A stretch of 64,000 nt of DNA from DASUPK01 sp963736305 (GTDB lineage Bacteria; Actinomycetota; Thermoleophilia; Solirubrobacterales; 70-9), in contig CAVTOD010000005.1 of NCBI GenBank assembly GCA_963736305.1, positions 992,001-1,056,000 of the forward strand, read 5' to 3'. Under the pieces are notes generated by a model that was not told the DNA's origin, searched no databases, and saw only the letters and a program-made list of their open reading frames with translations. Position 1 is the first letter of the stretch. Each line of letters begins with the position of its first letter. Made by a program: the position numbers and the translations under genes. Below, in pieces: positions 49,253-58,924 of this stretch.

Positions 49253-50997
49253 GAGACGAAGGTTAGTGGTGGCCGTGCTTGCGGCCGGGGTGCTCGCGTG
49301 CGAGTGGGCCGCGCCAGTGGCAGCGAAGCCGAGCGTCACCGTCGCATTCGTGGGAGACGGGACAAGGCCGGCCGCTCTCCAACGCGCGGGCGTCACTTCA
49401 GTCGGAGCCTGGAGCGCGGGGATTGGAAAGATTCCGATTGATCAGACCTCGCTCGACATCACCCAGGGAAACCGGGTGAGCGACGTGGTCTACGACCGAC
49501 CGCTTCCGTCGCTCGACACCGAAGGCTCAAGCCGGGTGATCCAAGGCTGGGCAGAGGTCAGATCGCGGGCGGAGAGTGCTCCCGCCGAGATCGTGCCCGG
49601 CCTCCTTGCCTCGGTCCTGGAACGCTCCGGTGTCCCCGTGTAGGGGGCAGATTCCCCGTGAGCGTCAACAGGCACGGGTTGATTGGACGGCTATCAACTG
49701 GCCCCTGCCTGGCCGGCAAGCACCGATGCGCGGGCTTCACGGTGCTGGGGGCATCCACCATCACCCTCCCTCAGCTGGTCGACGCCATGCGACCAGATGA
49801 TCTGCTCATTGCTTTGGCACCGACATCGCGCCGACGATCCTGCGGAGGTTCGGTTTGGCGATCCCAGATCAGATGGATGGGGAACCGATCCGAACCGAGG
49901 GGAAGATCGACCCCGCGGCTGTCCGGCGATTGGCCGAGCGAATGGAGGCCATCCCTGACCGTCGCGCCCCGGTCGTGATCGGGGCTCTCCTCGCGTGGAT
50001 CGTTGTCGCCGGCGCCGTCGGGTTGCTGAGCGCGCGGTACCGACGAGCCGGGTTCGCCTGGCTGGCGCTGGCGTTCGCCTACATGCCGCTGATGCTGCTC
50101 GCCGGGGCGGCGATCGAGCCAAGCGGAACCGCCGAGGGGCTGCTGGTTGGTCTCGGCGCAGCCGCGCTCGCTGCGCTGACTCTGGTGTGGGTCCAAGGGT
50201 GGTGGGCCCTGGTGGTCGCGTGCGCGATCACCGTGGTCGCGTACGCGATCGACGTCATCGCGGGGTCAGGTCTGACGAAGCTCTCGCTGCTTGGCCCGAA
50301 CCCGGTCTTCGGCGCTCGCTTCTATGGGATCGGCAACGAGCTCGAGGCGCTGATCGTCGTGATGGTGCCAGTGGCGGTCGCGGCGGCGCTCACCGCGTCA
50401 AGGGCCGGACGGCGATCCGCGGTCGGGGCGTTCCTGGGCGTCGGCGTGCTGGCAGGGCTGATCTTCGCCGCGGGGCGTTTCGGGGCTGATGTCGGCGCGG
50501 CGATTGTGCTGCCGGTCGGGGCGGCTGTCGCCGCGATCGCCCTCATCTGGGCTCGCGGCCGCTCCCGCCGGCGGCTGGCGGCCGCACTGATCGGCGCCCC
50601 GCTCGCCGCCGTGACGGCGCTCGCGCTGATCGACCTGGTCTCGGGCGGCAACTCGCACCTGACCCGCTCGGTGCTCGACGCGGGCGGTGCCAATGGCATT
50701 GCGGACCTCGCTCAACGTCGCCTCCAGCTCTCGGCCCACGATTTCGCCCAGGCGGCGGGGAATCCGCTCTTCTGGATCGTCGTATTGAGCATCGCGGCCG
50801 GTATTGCCAAATGGCGGCGCATTGACGCCTGGCTCGAGCCGTTCCCCGCAGCCCGCGCAGGCGTGATCGGCGCCTGCGTCGCTGTCGCGGTGGGCGTGCT
50901 GGTCAACGACTCCGGCGCGACATTCCTCGTGCTCGGGTCGCTCGCCCTGGGCGCCGCTCTCGCCTTCGCGTGGGCACAGACAGGCACGGATCCATAG
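49239..50997 (+). pseudogene. Membrane protein with alkaline-phosphatase-like ectodomain, broken by frameshifts/deletion
   Basis: Three frames must be joined. Frame 3 (to 49643) has a signal peptide RPATRRRLVVAVLAAGVLACEWAAP followed by SVTVAFVGDGTRPAALQRAGVTSVGAWSAG and VVYDRPLPSLDTEG; frame 2 (about 49658-49815) gives QLVDAMRPDDLLIAL; frame 1 (from 49816) gives GTDIAPTILRRFGLAIPDQMDGEPIRTEG and then eight TM segments (FGARFYGIGNELEALIVVM etc.) to 50997. The TDIAPTIL(E/R) segment is typical of sulfatase-alkaline-phosphatase-like proteins. The piece between LLIAL and TDIAPT is missing, where such proteins have a substrate loop. Thus at least one deletion. From 49855 on the membrane part is an intact 380-aa frame and could still be made alone. 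Confidence 0.75.
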
Positions 50998-51026
50998 TCA
51001 GCCAGCACGACCGGTACCCTGGTTGG

Positions 51027-53360
51027 ATGCGCATTGCGCTTGTGTCGCCCTATTCCTGGACTTATCAGGGAGGCGTAAACAGGCACGTTGAAGCGCTGGC
51101 GGAGCAGTTCATCGCCCGGGGAGAACACGTTCGCGTGCTGGCCCCGTGGGACCCGCCAGACGGCATCAGCAGACGCCTGCACCGCTCCCATCCCGAACTG
51201 CGGGAGGCTCCGGACTACCTCGTCCCGCTGGGGCGGACGGTCGGCTATGGAGCCAACGGCGCCGTCTCCAACCTCTCGTCCTTCCCGGAGGGCCCGATCT
51301 CCTTGCGTCGCGAGCTGCGCGCCGAGAACTACGACGTCGTCCACGTGCACGAGCCGCTGGCGCCGCTCGTCGGCTGGGACGCGATGACCTTCCGCGGCGC
51401 CCCGGTCGTCGGCACCTTCCATGCCTACTCGAGCAAGGCCTTCCCCAACCATGTCGCGACGCTGCTCGGCGCCCGGCGCCGCATGAACCAGCTTTCCGCC
51501 CGCATCGCGGTATCCGATGCCGCCGCGTGGACCGCACGCCGCTGGTTCGGCGGGGAGTACACGATCGTCCCGAACGGCGTCGACATCGAGGCTGCCCCCC
51601 AGGGTCCCAATCCCGCGAGCGATGAGCTGCGGCTGCTTTTCGTCGGTCGCGCCGAGGAGCGCAAGGGCCTGCCGGTGCTGCTGGCCGCGTTCCAGGCGCT
51701 CGTCGAGCACGTCCCCTCCCGCCTGACCGTCGTCGGTGCCGACCCTGAGGAGATCTCCCGCCGCGTCGGCGATCCCGACGTGATGAACCACATCGACGTG
51801 CTCGGGAAGGTCTCGGACTCGGTTCTCTGGCGGCAGCTCGGCGAGGCAGACCTGCTGTGCGCGCCCTCGCTCGCCGGCGAGAGCTTCGGCATGGTCCTGA
51901 TTGAGGCGATGGCCGCGGGGACCGGCGTGGTCGCGTCCGCGATCGCCGGCTACAGCGACGTGGTCACCAACGGCGTCGATGGCATCCTCGTGCCGCCCGC
52001 CGACCCGCAGGCGCTTGCCGAGGAGCTCCAGCTGCTCGCGCACGAGCCCGAGCGGATCACCGCGATGGGAGAGGCCGGCCGTCGCAGCGCCGAGCGCTAC
52101 GCCTGGCCGCGAATCGCCGACGAGGTGACCGAGGTCTACGAGCGGGCGATCGAGCCCGCGCCGGCGCCGATCTGGCCGCCCGAGGAGTTCGCCCGGCGCA
52201 CCGGACTCATCCGGCTCGACGGCGGCCCGAAACGGCCCGCTCAGCGCCTGCCCTCACTTGAGCCGGCCCCCACCCACGCGCCGGGCCGCGGCCGGCGGGT
52301 CGCCCGCAAGGCGGGTGTCGCGGTCGCGGGCGTTCTCGGCCTCGGACTCACCGCGCTGGCGGCGCGCCGGATCGGCGTCGACCAGGTCGCCACCAACATC
52401 ATCGACTCTGACCTCAAGTGGGTGTTGATCGCGTGCGCCCTGATGGTGGCGGCGATGTTCGCCCGCGCCGCCTCTTGGATCGCGATCACGCGCGCCGCGC
52501 TGCCCCGCTACGACGTCCGTCGCCGCGACGTGACCTCGGCGACGATGATCGGCGTGCTGATGTCGGCGACCCTGCCGGCGCGCCTCGGCGAGCCCGCCAG
52601 GGCCATGGTCCTCTCCCGCCACATCGGCCGCATGCGCGAGACCTTCCCGGTCCTGATCGGCACCCTCGTCTCGCAGACCGCGCTGAACATCTTCGCGTTG
52701 GTCCTGCTCGGCGGGATCATCGTCTCCACGACCGACCTCTTCCAGGCGAGCACCCAGAAGCTATTCCTCGTCTCGACCGCTCCGCTGCTGGTCCTGCTTG
52801 CGGTGCTGATGGCGCCGTCGCTGGTCAAGGTCAACGGCCAGGGCCGGATCGCCCGCGGCATCAAGGCCGTTCGCGGGGCCGTACAGCAGGCGCGCAAGGG
52901 CCTGACCGTCTTCCGCGACCCGCGCAAGGGCTCGTTCGCCGCCGGCGCGCAGCTCTTTGCCTGGTTCCTGCAGCTGGCCTCGTGCTGGGCGCTGTTCGCC
53001 GCCCTCGGCCTCGACCACCAGGTCGCGATCGGCGCGGCGGCCGCCTGCCTGTTCGCCGTGAACGTCACCGCGGTCGTGCCGGCGACGCCCTCCAACATCG
53101 GCATCTTCCAGCTCGCGATCATCAGCGTGCTCACCAAGGGTTTCGGCGTTCCGGCGGCCGATGCGTTGGCCTACGGCGTGATCCTGCAGGCCGTCGAGAT
53201 CGCCACCGCCGTCGCGCTCGGGGTTCCGGCCCTGGTGCGCGAGGGAGTCACCTGGTCGGATATGCGCCTCCGGGCGATGTCCGCGGCCCCGGTCCGCCTC
53301 TCGGAACGCCCGCCCGCGCGCGAGCGGGGCAACGAGGGCCGCGTCACCGTGAACAGTTAG
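51027..53360 (+). CDS. GT4 glycosyltransferase fused to a flippase-like (LPG synthase TM) domain
   Basis: 777 residues from ATG 51027. Residues about 1-400 are a GT-B glycosyltransferase: IALVSPYSWTYQGGVNRHVEALAEQF, VVHVHEPLAPLVGWDA, RIAVSDAAAWTARRWFGGEYTIVPNGVD, LLFVGRAEERKGLPVLLAAFQ, SLAGESFGMVLIEAMAAGTGVVAS, resembling PimB/phosphatidylinositol mannosyltransferases. After a linker (KRPAQRLPSLEPAPTHAPG) residues about 430-760 form the lysylphosphatidylglycerol-synthase TM fold: MVAAMFARAASWIAITRAAL, MIGVLMSATLPARLGEPARAMVLSRHIGR, FPVLIGTLVSQTALNIFALVL and AVVPATPSNIGIFQLAIISVL, where the GE(P/A)xRAxxLSR motif marks flippase-like proteins. Likely glycosylates a lipid and helps move it across the membrane. 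Confidence 0.92.
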   Translation: MRIALVSPYSWTYQGGVNRHVEALAEQFIARGEHVRVLAPWDPPDGISRRLHRSHPELREAPDYLVPLGRTVGYGANGAVSNLSSFPEGPISLRRELRAENYDVVHVHEPLAPLVGWDAMTFRGAPVVGTFHAYSSKAFPNHVATLLGARRRMNQLSARIAVSDAAAWTARRWFGGEYTIVPNGVDIEAAPQGPNPASDELRLLFVGRAEERKGLPVLLAAFQALVEHVPSRLTVVGADPEEISRRVGDPDVMNHIDVLGKVSDSVLWRQLGEADLLCAPSLAGESFGMVLIEAMAAGTGVVASAIAGYSDVVTNGVDGILVPPADPQALAEELQLLAHEPERITAMGEAGRRSAERYAWPRIADEVTEVYERAIEPAPAPIWPPEEFARRTGLIRLDGGPKRPAQRLPSLEPAPTHAPGRGRRVARKAGVAVAGVLGLGLTALAARRIGVDQVATNIIDSDLKWVLIACALMVAAMFARAASWIAITRAALPRYDVRRRDVTSATMIGVLMSATLPARLGEPARAMVLSRHIGRMRETFPVLIGTLVSQTALNIFALVLLGGIIVSTTDLFQASTQKLFLVSTAPLLVLLAVLMAPSLVKVNGQGRIARGIKAVRGAVQQARKGLTVFRDPRKGSFAAGAQLFAWFLQLASCWALFAALGLDHQVAIGAAAACLFAVNVTAVVPATPSNIGIFQLAIISVLTKGFGVPAADALAYGVILQAVEIATAVALGVPALVREGVTWSDMRLRAMSAAPVRLSERPPARERGNEGRVTVNS

Positions 53361-53375
53361 GCAGCAACCCGCGCC

Positions 53376-54245
53376 TCAGAAGACGATGGTCTTGTTCTCG
53401 TAGACCAGCGTGCGGTCCTCTAGATGCATCGTCACCGCCCGGGCCAGGACGGAGCGCTCGATGTCCTCCCCGAGCCGCGTCAGGTCGGCGACGGACTCAC
53501 GGTGGGAGACACGGGCGACGTCCTGCTCGATGATCGGACCCGCGTCGAGCTCCTCGATCACGTAGTGACCCGTGGCCCCGATGATCTTGACGCCCTTCTC
53601 GTAGGCCTCCCGGTGCGGGTCCGGGCCGGCGAACGCCGGCAGGAACGAGTGGTGGATGTTGATCAGCGGGGCGCCGATGCGATCGAGGAAGTCACCAGAG
53701 AGGATCTGCATGTAGCGGGCGAGCACCACGAGGTCGACCTTGTCGGCCAGCAGCGCGAGCAGTCTCTCCTCCGCCTGCGCCTTGTCGTCCTGTGGCACAG
53801 GGACATGTTCGAAGGGCACGCCGAAGGAGCGCACGTCATCGGCGAGATCGGGATGGTTGGAGACGACCAGAACCAGATCGGCGTCCAACGATCCGCGCCG
53901 CCAGCGCCAAAGCAGGTCGAGCACACAGTGCTCGTATCGGGAAACCAGGATCGCCATCCGCTTGCGTTCCTCCGGATGCGACATGCGCCAGCTCATGTCG
54001 AAGCTGTCCGCGACGTCCAGTCGGAAGGCGGCCTCGAGGTCCTCGCCCTGCAGATCCATGTCGGCCGTCGCAAACTCCATCCGCATGAAGAAGCGGCCGG
54101 TCTCGGGGTCTGTCGAGTGCTGGTCCGAGGAGACGATGTTGGCGCCGTGACGGAAGAGGAAGCTCGAGACCGCCGCGACGATCCCGGGGCGATCGGCGCA
54201 GGAGATCAGCAGACGAGCGGTCCTCCCACCGCCCTCCATCGCCAT
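53376..54245 (-). CDS. purU: Formyltetrahydrofolate deformylase
   Basis: 289 residues. ACT domain first (ARLLISCADRPGIVAAVSSFLFRHGANIVSSDQHSTDPETGRFFMRMEF), then the formyl-transferase-like catalytic part with AILVSRYEHCVLDLLWRW, LVVSNHPDLADDV, VVLARYMQILSGDFLDRIGAPLINIHHSFLPAFAG (catalytic His in NIHHS) and GATGHYVIEELDAGPIIEQDV. The enzyme hydrolyses 10-formyl-THF to formate and THF, and in oxidative-demethylation pathways it drains the folate-bound C1 load. Last gene of the Sox operon; its ATG overlaps the soxB stop (TGATG). Confidence 0.96.
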   Translation of the reverse strand: MAMEGGGRTARLLISCADRPGIVAAVSSFLFRHGANIVSSDQHSTDPETGRFFMRMEFATADMDLQGEDLEAAFRLDVADSFDMSWRMSHPEERKRMAILVSRYEHCVLDLLWRWRRGSLDADLVLVVSNHPDLADDVRSFGVPFEHVPVPQDDKAQAEERLLALLADKVDLVVLARYMQILSGDFLDRIGAPLINIHHSFLPAFAGPDPHREAYEKGVKIIGATGHYVIEELDAGPIIEQDVARVSHRESVADLTRLGEDIERSVLARAVTMHLEDRTLVYENKTIVF

Positions 54246-55456
54246 CAGTGGCTCGTGGCGGCGGCCGCCAGCTCGGAGACCAGCTCATCCCGGTAGAAGC
54301 GATCCAGCGAGAAGGGCGCGATCAGCTCGGGGGTCTCGCCGGTGTCGATCAACTCGGCGAGAGTAGAGCCGACGATCGGCGCCGCCTTGAAACCGTAGGT
54401 GCCCCAGCCGGCGCTGATCAGGAAGCCGTCGATCTCGGTGGAGCCGAGAATCGGGCTGTAGTCCGGGCTGACGTCGCAGAGCCCCGCCCAGCTCCGCAGC
54501 ATCCGCGCCCGCTCCAGCTGGGGGAAGAGCTCGAGGGTGTGGCGGGAGGCCTCCTCGAGGAAGTTGAGGGTGCCCCGCTGGCGATAGGTGGTCCAGGGCT
54601 CGATCTCGGCGCCGACCAGGAACTCGCCGCGGTCGGTCTGGGAGATGTAGACGTGGAGGTCGGCCGAGACGATCACGACATCGAGCAGGGGCTTCAGCGG
54701 CTCTGTGACGAAGGCCTGCAGGATGTGGGTGGTGATCGGCAGGGGCACGTCCGCGAGGCGCGCGACCTGGGTGGACCATCCGGCCGCGCAGCTCACCACC
54801 GTGCCCGCGGCAATCGGGCCCTGTGAGGTCTCGACCCCCGTCACCCTGCCATTGGATCGCTCGATGCCGGTGACCTCGGTGTAGGGATGGATCTCCGCGC
54901 CACCGCGGTCGGCCCCCCGGGCGAGCCCCCAGACGACGGCGTCGTGTCGGATCGTCCCTCCGGGCGGGTGGTAGAGCGCCGAGCGGACCGGGTGCAGGGC
55001 GTCAGTCGAGAGCCGCATCGGCGGCGCGAGCTCCCGGATCTCGTCGAGGCCGATCATCCTGCTGTCGATTCCCAGGAGCCGGTTGACGCCGGCCCGCTCG
55101 GTCAGGATCGCCTCGCTGCGGTCGTTGTGGGCGAGGGTCAGGTGACCGCGCTGGGAGAACATCAGGTTGTAGTCGAGCTCGACGGACAGCCGCTCATAGA
55201 GACGCAGGCTGTGCTCGTAGAAGCGTGCGCCCTCGGCCGTCCGGTAGTTCGAGCGCAGGATCGCCGTGTTGCGCCCCGCCGCACCGGACCCGATGTATCC
55301 CTGCTCGAGCACGCAGACGTCGGTGACCCCGCGCTGGGTCAGGTAGTAGGCGGTGGCCAGCCCGTGCGAGCCGCCGCCGATGATGACCACGTCGTACCGG
55401 TCGCGCGGCGGGCGGCCCGTGCGCCACATTCTTCCCGGCCGGAAGATCTCACGCAT
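54245..55456 (-). CDS. soxB: Sarcosine oxidase beta subunit
   Basis: 403 residues. DAO-type FAD-dependent oxidase: FAD dinucleotide loop DVVIIGGGSHGLATAYYL, SGAAGRNTAILRSNY, GGTIRHDAVVWGLARGA and the C-terminal LCDVSPDYSPILGSTEIDGFLISAGWGTYGFKAAPIVGS. H171 in the TIRHDAV segment corresponds to the family's covalent-FMN attachment histidine. The subunit carries FAD and FMN and oxidises sarcosine (N-methylglycine) to glycine with transfer of the methyl as methylene-THF. Overlaps soxG by 8 bases and purU by 1. Order here is D-A-G-B, not the usual B-D-A-G. Confidence 0.95.
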   Translation of the reverse strand: MREIFRPGRMWRTGRPPRDRYDVVIIGGGSHGLATAYYLTQRGVTDVCVLEQGYIGSGAAGRNTAILRSNYRTAEGARFYEHSLRLYERLSVELDYNLMFSQRGHLTLAHNDRSEAILTERAGVNRLLGIDSRMIGLDEIRELAPPMRLSTDALHPVRSALYHPPGGTIRHDAVVWGLARGADRGGAEIHPYTEVTGIERSNGRVTGVETSQGPIAAGTVVSCAAGWSTQVARLADVPLPITTHILQAFVTEPLKPLLDVVIVSADLHVYISQTDRGEFLVGAEIEPWTTYRQRGTLNFLEEASRHTLELFPQLERARMLRSWAGLCDVSPDYSPILGSTEIDGFLISAGWGTYGFKAAPIVGSTLAELIDTGETPELIAPFSLDRFYRDELVSELAAAATSH

Positions 55457-56186
55457 GGGCGGGCTCCTCCGCGCGCCGCTCGAGCCGGGCGAGGGCGTCG
55501 GCCCCCACCGGGTGCGCGCCGAGCGGGGCCCCCGCGTCGATCACGATCTCCCAGGCGTCGGGGGCCTCCTGCGCGCCGACGAGGATCAGGAATGCGTCCT
55601 GCCCGATTCGGATCAGGGTCGCCGCGACCTCGGCGACAGCCCCGGCGCGCACGCCGCCGACGCCGAGGGCGGAGTCCCTCACGTCGATCGCCGTCACGCG
55701 CTCCAGGAGGTTGCGGGCCCGCGGTCCGCGCAGCTCGATCGCCGCGAGACCGGCCGTCAGGTCGACGACCCCGCAGTGAGGGGAGACTCCGCAGACGCTG
55801 TCAAGCAGCTCCGCGAGCGCGGTCGTCTCGGCCGGAGGGCAGATCGCCAGGGCGCGGTCGGGAGAGGAGAGCCACAGCAGCGCACCGTCGAGCTCCACCG
55901 TCTCACCGGGCCTGGGCGGGCCGCCGGGAACGACGCTCGTCAGCAGGCTGCCGACCGCCTCCGGGGTTCCCTGCAGCTCGAGCTTCCCCATCGTCGAGCG
56001 ATCGGCGATGCCCGCGGCCAGCCGGATCGTCTCGAGCTCATCGGCCGCCGAGCGCAACGAGGCCGCCACCAGCCACCCGTCGTGCTCCTCGAATCGCCCG
56101 CCCGCCTCGCGGAGCCACGGTTCCAGGGGGGTGACGGCGGCCACGCCGCCGTCACCCCCCCTTGGGGAGAGGAACCCCAGACTCAT
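55449..56186 (-). CDS. soxG: Sarcosine oxidase gamma subunit
   Basis: 245 residues from ATG 56186, a 4-base overlap with soxA. The N-terminus begins SLGFLSPRGGDGG and LEPWLREAGGRFEEHDGWLVA; then GIADRSTMGKLELQGTPEAVG, GVVDLTAGLAAIELRGPRARNLLERVTAIDVRDSALG and VGAQEAPDAWEIVIDAGAP. These are GCV-T-like half-repeat segments of SoxG, which sits next to the folate-binding part of SoxA. The subunit is about 40 residues longer at its N-terminus than the common 200-aa SoxG. Function in complex assembly. Confidence 0.9.
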   Translation of the reverse strand: MSLGFLSPRGGDGGVAAVTPLEPWLREAGGRFEEHDGWLVAASLRSAADELETIRLAAGIADRSTMGKLELQGTPEAVGSLLTSVVPGGPPRPGETVELDGALLWLSSPDRALAICPPAETTALAELLDSVCGVSPHCGVVDLTAGLAAIELRGPRARNLLERVTAIDVRDSALGVGGVRAGAVAEVAATLIRIGQDAFLILVGAQEAPDAWEIVIDAGAPLGAHPVGADALARLERRAEEPAHA

Positions 56187-58924
56187 GCGCGCTGTCGCTC
56201 CCCGTCGGGGTCGTAGAACGGCGCTGTGGTCACTGTCGCGCGAACCACCGCGCCGTTCGACGAGATCCCGAACTCGGCGCCGTCCTCTGCCAGCTTCGGC
56301 GGGATCCAGGCCATGCCGACGGCCTTGCCGAGCACCTCGCTCACTCGGCAGCTGGTCACCCGGCCGGCAGGGGCGCCGTCGATGACAACGGCCGCACCCT
56401 CGGCCACGGCCACCTCGCGCGGAGCGGTGAAGCCGACCAGCCGCTCGGTTCCCGGAGCATCGGCGGCCATCTCGAGTGACCAGCGCCCGAGGAAGTCGTG
56501 TTCCTTGTCGAGCTTCACGATCCAGGGCAGGCCGGCACCGAATGGCGTGGACTCGGAATCGGTGTCCTGGCTCGGGATCAGGTGCTGCTTCTCGAGCCGC
56601 AGCACCCGCTGCGCCTCCAGCCCGGCCGGCCTCACCTCGACCGGGCCGCCAGAGTCGAGGATGGCGCTCCAGAGGTGCCTGGCGTGGACCGACGCGGTGT
56701 GCATCTCGTAGCCGAGCTCCCCCACGAAGCCGAGCCGGAGGACCAGGCATTCCACCCCTGCCACGCTGTCCGTGCGGGCATGCAGGTACGGGAACTCGTC
56801 CGGGCCGACGTCGATCTCGGTGAGCGGCGCGAGAGCCTCGCGCGAGCGTGGCCCGGCCAGGTTCATCGCGCCGATCGTGCCGGTGAGGTCCGTGATCCGC
56901 ACCTCGAGGCGCCACTCGGCGAGCCACCAGCGCAGCCACTGCAGGACCGCCGCCGACCCGCCCGTGGTCGTCGTGACGTAGAAGGTCTCGTCGTCCAGCC
57001 GGCAGACGGTCCCGTCGTCCATGATCCGGCCGGCCTCGGTGACCAGGACGCCGTAGCGGATGCGCATCGGCTCGAGGGTGGAGAGGCGGTTGGGGTAGAC
57101 GCGGTCGAGGAAGGCGGCCGCGTCCGGACCCTGGACCAGGAACTTGCCGAGGGGGGAGACGTCGATCAGCCCCGCCTCGCGATGGACGTGCAGGGCCTCC
57201 GCGCCGGCGTCGCCGTAGTCGTAGGCGCGACGCCAGATTCCCGCCCAGTCCATCGATGCGCCTCGAGCGCGATGGTCCGCGTCGAGGGCCGGCAGGCTGC
57301 CGGGCTCGTGCTGGCGGCCGGCGACGACGCCGAGCGGGACGGCGGAGATGGGTGGGCGGGCGGTGGTCGTTCCGACCTGGCTCGTCTCGACTCCGATTTC
57401 GCGCGCGATGGAGCGCGCCGAGGGCAGCTGGCACATGCGGCCCTGACACGGCCCCATCGTCGCCGTCAGATACCGCTTGGCGAGCTCGATGGAGTCGAAG
57501 CCCTCCTCGACCGCGGCCCCCACGTCCTTTTCGGTGACGTCCTCGCAGAGGCAGACGAAGCAGCGGCCGTCGCGTACCTCCGGGACGGGTCCCGCCGGCG
57601 CCGCGTCCTCTCCGGCGACCGAACCGACCGCGCGGACGCCCTCGGGAAGGTCCGTCGGGACGAACGTGCCGGTCGGCTCGTCGTATGCGGCTCGGGCGCC
57701 CGCCTGCATCAGCAGCGATGAGGCGGGCGCCCGGCCCCCCGACACAGCGACGAGATCGCACTCGACCCGCCTCGCGGTCGGGGTTGTAGCCCCCCTGGGC
57801 TCTGAAGAAACGATGCTCACGGCGCTGACCCCGTTGCGGCCGTGAACCTCCGAGATCGTGCCGCCGGCGATCAACTCGATGCCGGAGGAGGCGAGCTCCT
57901 CGGCCGCCGCTGCGGCACTGCCCTCCGGCCGGCTGTCGACCACGGCGGCGACCTCGACTCCGGCCGCGGCGAGCGCGAGGGCGGCATCGATTCCCTCCTG
58001 GTCGATCGTGCAGACGACCGCCCGGCGGCCCGGAGGGACGGCGTGCAAATTGGTGAGACGGAGCGCCCCGTCGCAGAGCATCACCCCAGGGAGGTCGTTG
58101 CCGCGGAAGGGCAGCGGCTGCGGGATCGTCCCCGTCGCGACGACCAGCGAGGTGGCGCGCACGCGGTGCAGAAGATCGCCGTGCCAGACCGGGACCAGGC
58201 CGTCGAACCAGCCGAGCGCCGAGGCGGGAGAGAGGACCTCGACCCCGAGTTCGGCGACGCGGCTCGCAAGCGCGGCGGCGTCGGCCTGCCCGCCCTCCCA
58301 GAGCATCCGGCCACCGAGAACCGGTCCCTCGTCCGCGAGCACGACGTCCGCTCCCTCCTCGGCGGCCGAGATCGCAGCGTTCAGACCCGACCGTCCTCCG
58401 CCCACGACCAGCACGTCGGCGTGCCGGGTGCGGTGATCGGCCCGGGTCTCGCGCTCGCCGGGTTCCACCGGCAACTTGCCGAGACCCGCAACGCGGCGCA
58501 GCCCCCGCTCATACAGCGGCCAGAGCCGGCGCGGCCGCATGAACGTCTTGTAGTAGAAGCCCGGCGGAGTGAGGCGCGAGCCGATCCGGTCGACGGCGCG
58601 CATCGCGTCGAAGGAAAGGCTCGGCCATGCGTTCATATGTCGGACATCCATCCCCTCGCGCAGCGGCTCGGTGCAGGCCCGCACGCCGGGCGAGCCGTTG
58701 ACCTCCACCAGGCAGTTTGGGCACTGCCCCGAGCAGCAGAGCAGGCCGCGCGGGCGGTGGTACTTGAACGAGCGAGAGAAGACCCGCTGGCCGTGGGCGG
58801 CCAGGGCTGAGGCGATCGTGTCGCCCTCGAGCCCGCGGCGCGCGCCTCCGTCGAAGCTGAAGCCGACCTCCCTGCCGCGGCGAATCAGCTCACTGGGGCG
58901 CTCGGGCAGCCGGCGCCCGCTCAC
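56183..58924 (-). CDS. soxA: Sarcosine oxidase alpha subunit with two predicted [2Fe-2S] motifs
   Basis: 913 residues from GTG 58924 (GTGA overlap with soxD). Domains in order: N-terminal ferredoxin-like part with C63, C68, C71 and C84 (CX4CX2CX12C); a pyridine-nucleotide disulfide oxidoreductase part (VLVVGGGRSGLNAAISAAEEGADVVLADEG, LVVATGTIPQPLPFRGNDLPGVML, RAVVCTIDQEGIDAAL); a BFD-like segment CFVCLCEDVTEKDV followed by MGPCQGRMCQL, i.e. CXCX32CX4C; and the GCV-T folate domain (VYPNRLSTLEPMRIRYGVLVTEAGRIMDDGTVCRL, RLGFVGELGYEMHT). Classical SoxA binds NAD and folate; conservation of both cluster motifs is discussed in the findings. Forms the large subunit of the heterotetramer with B, D, G. 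Confidence 0.95.
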   Translation of the reverse strand: MSGRRLPERPSELIRRGREVGFSFDGGARRGLEGDTIASALAAHGQRVFSRSFKYHRPRGLLCCSGQCPNCLVEVNGSPGVRACTEPLREGMDVRHMNAWPSLSFDAMRAVDRIGSRLTPPGFYYKTFMRPRRLWPLYERGLRRVAGLGKLPVEPGERETRADHRTRHADVLVVGGGRSGLNAAISAAEEGADVVLADEGPVLGGRMLWEGGQADAAALASRVAELGVEVLSPASALGWFDGLVPVWHGDLLHRVRATSLVVATGTIPQPLPFRGNDLPGVMLCDGALRLTNLHAVPPGRRAVVCTIDQEGIDAALALAAAGVEVAAVVDSRPEGSAAAAAEELASSGIELIAGGTISEVHGRNGVSAVSIVSSEPRGATTPTARRVECDLVAVSGGRAPASSLLMQAGARAAYDEPTGTFVPTDLPEGVRAVGSVAGEDAAPAGPVPEVRDGRCFVCLCEDVTEKDVGAAVEEGFDSIELAKRYLTATMGPCQGRMCQLPSARSIAREIGVETSQVGTTTARPPISAVPLGVVAGRQHEPGSLPALDADHRARGASMDWAGIWRRAYDYGDAGAEALHVHREAGLIDVSPLGKFLVQGPDAAAFLDRVYPNRLSTLEPMRIRYGVLVTEAGRIMDDGTVCRLDDETFYVTTTTGGSAAVLQWLRWWLAEWRLEVRITDLTGTIGAMNLAGPRSREALAPLTEIDVGPDEFPYLHARTDSVAGVECLVLRLGFVGELGYEMHTASVHARHLWSAILDSGGPVEVRPAGLEAQRVLRLEKQHLIPSQDTDSESTPFGAGLPWIVKLDKEHDFLGRWSLEMAADAPGTERLVGFTAPREVAVAEGAAVVIDGAPAGRVTSCRVSEVLGKAVGMAWIPPKLAEDGAEFGISSNGAVVRATVTTAPFYDPDGERQRA

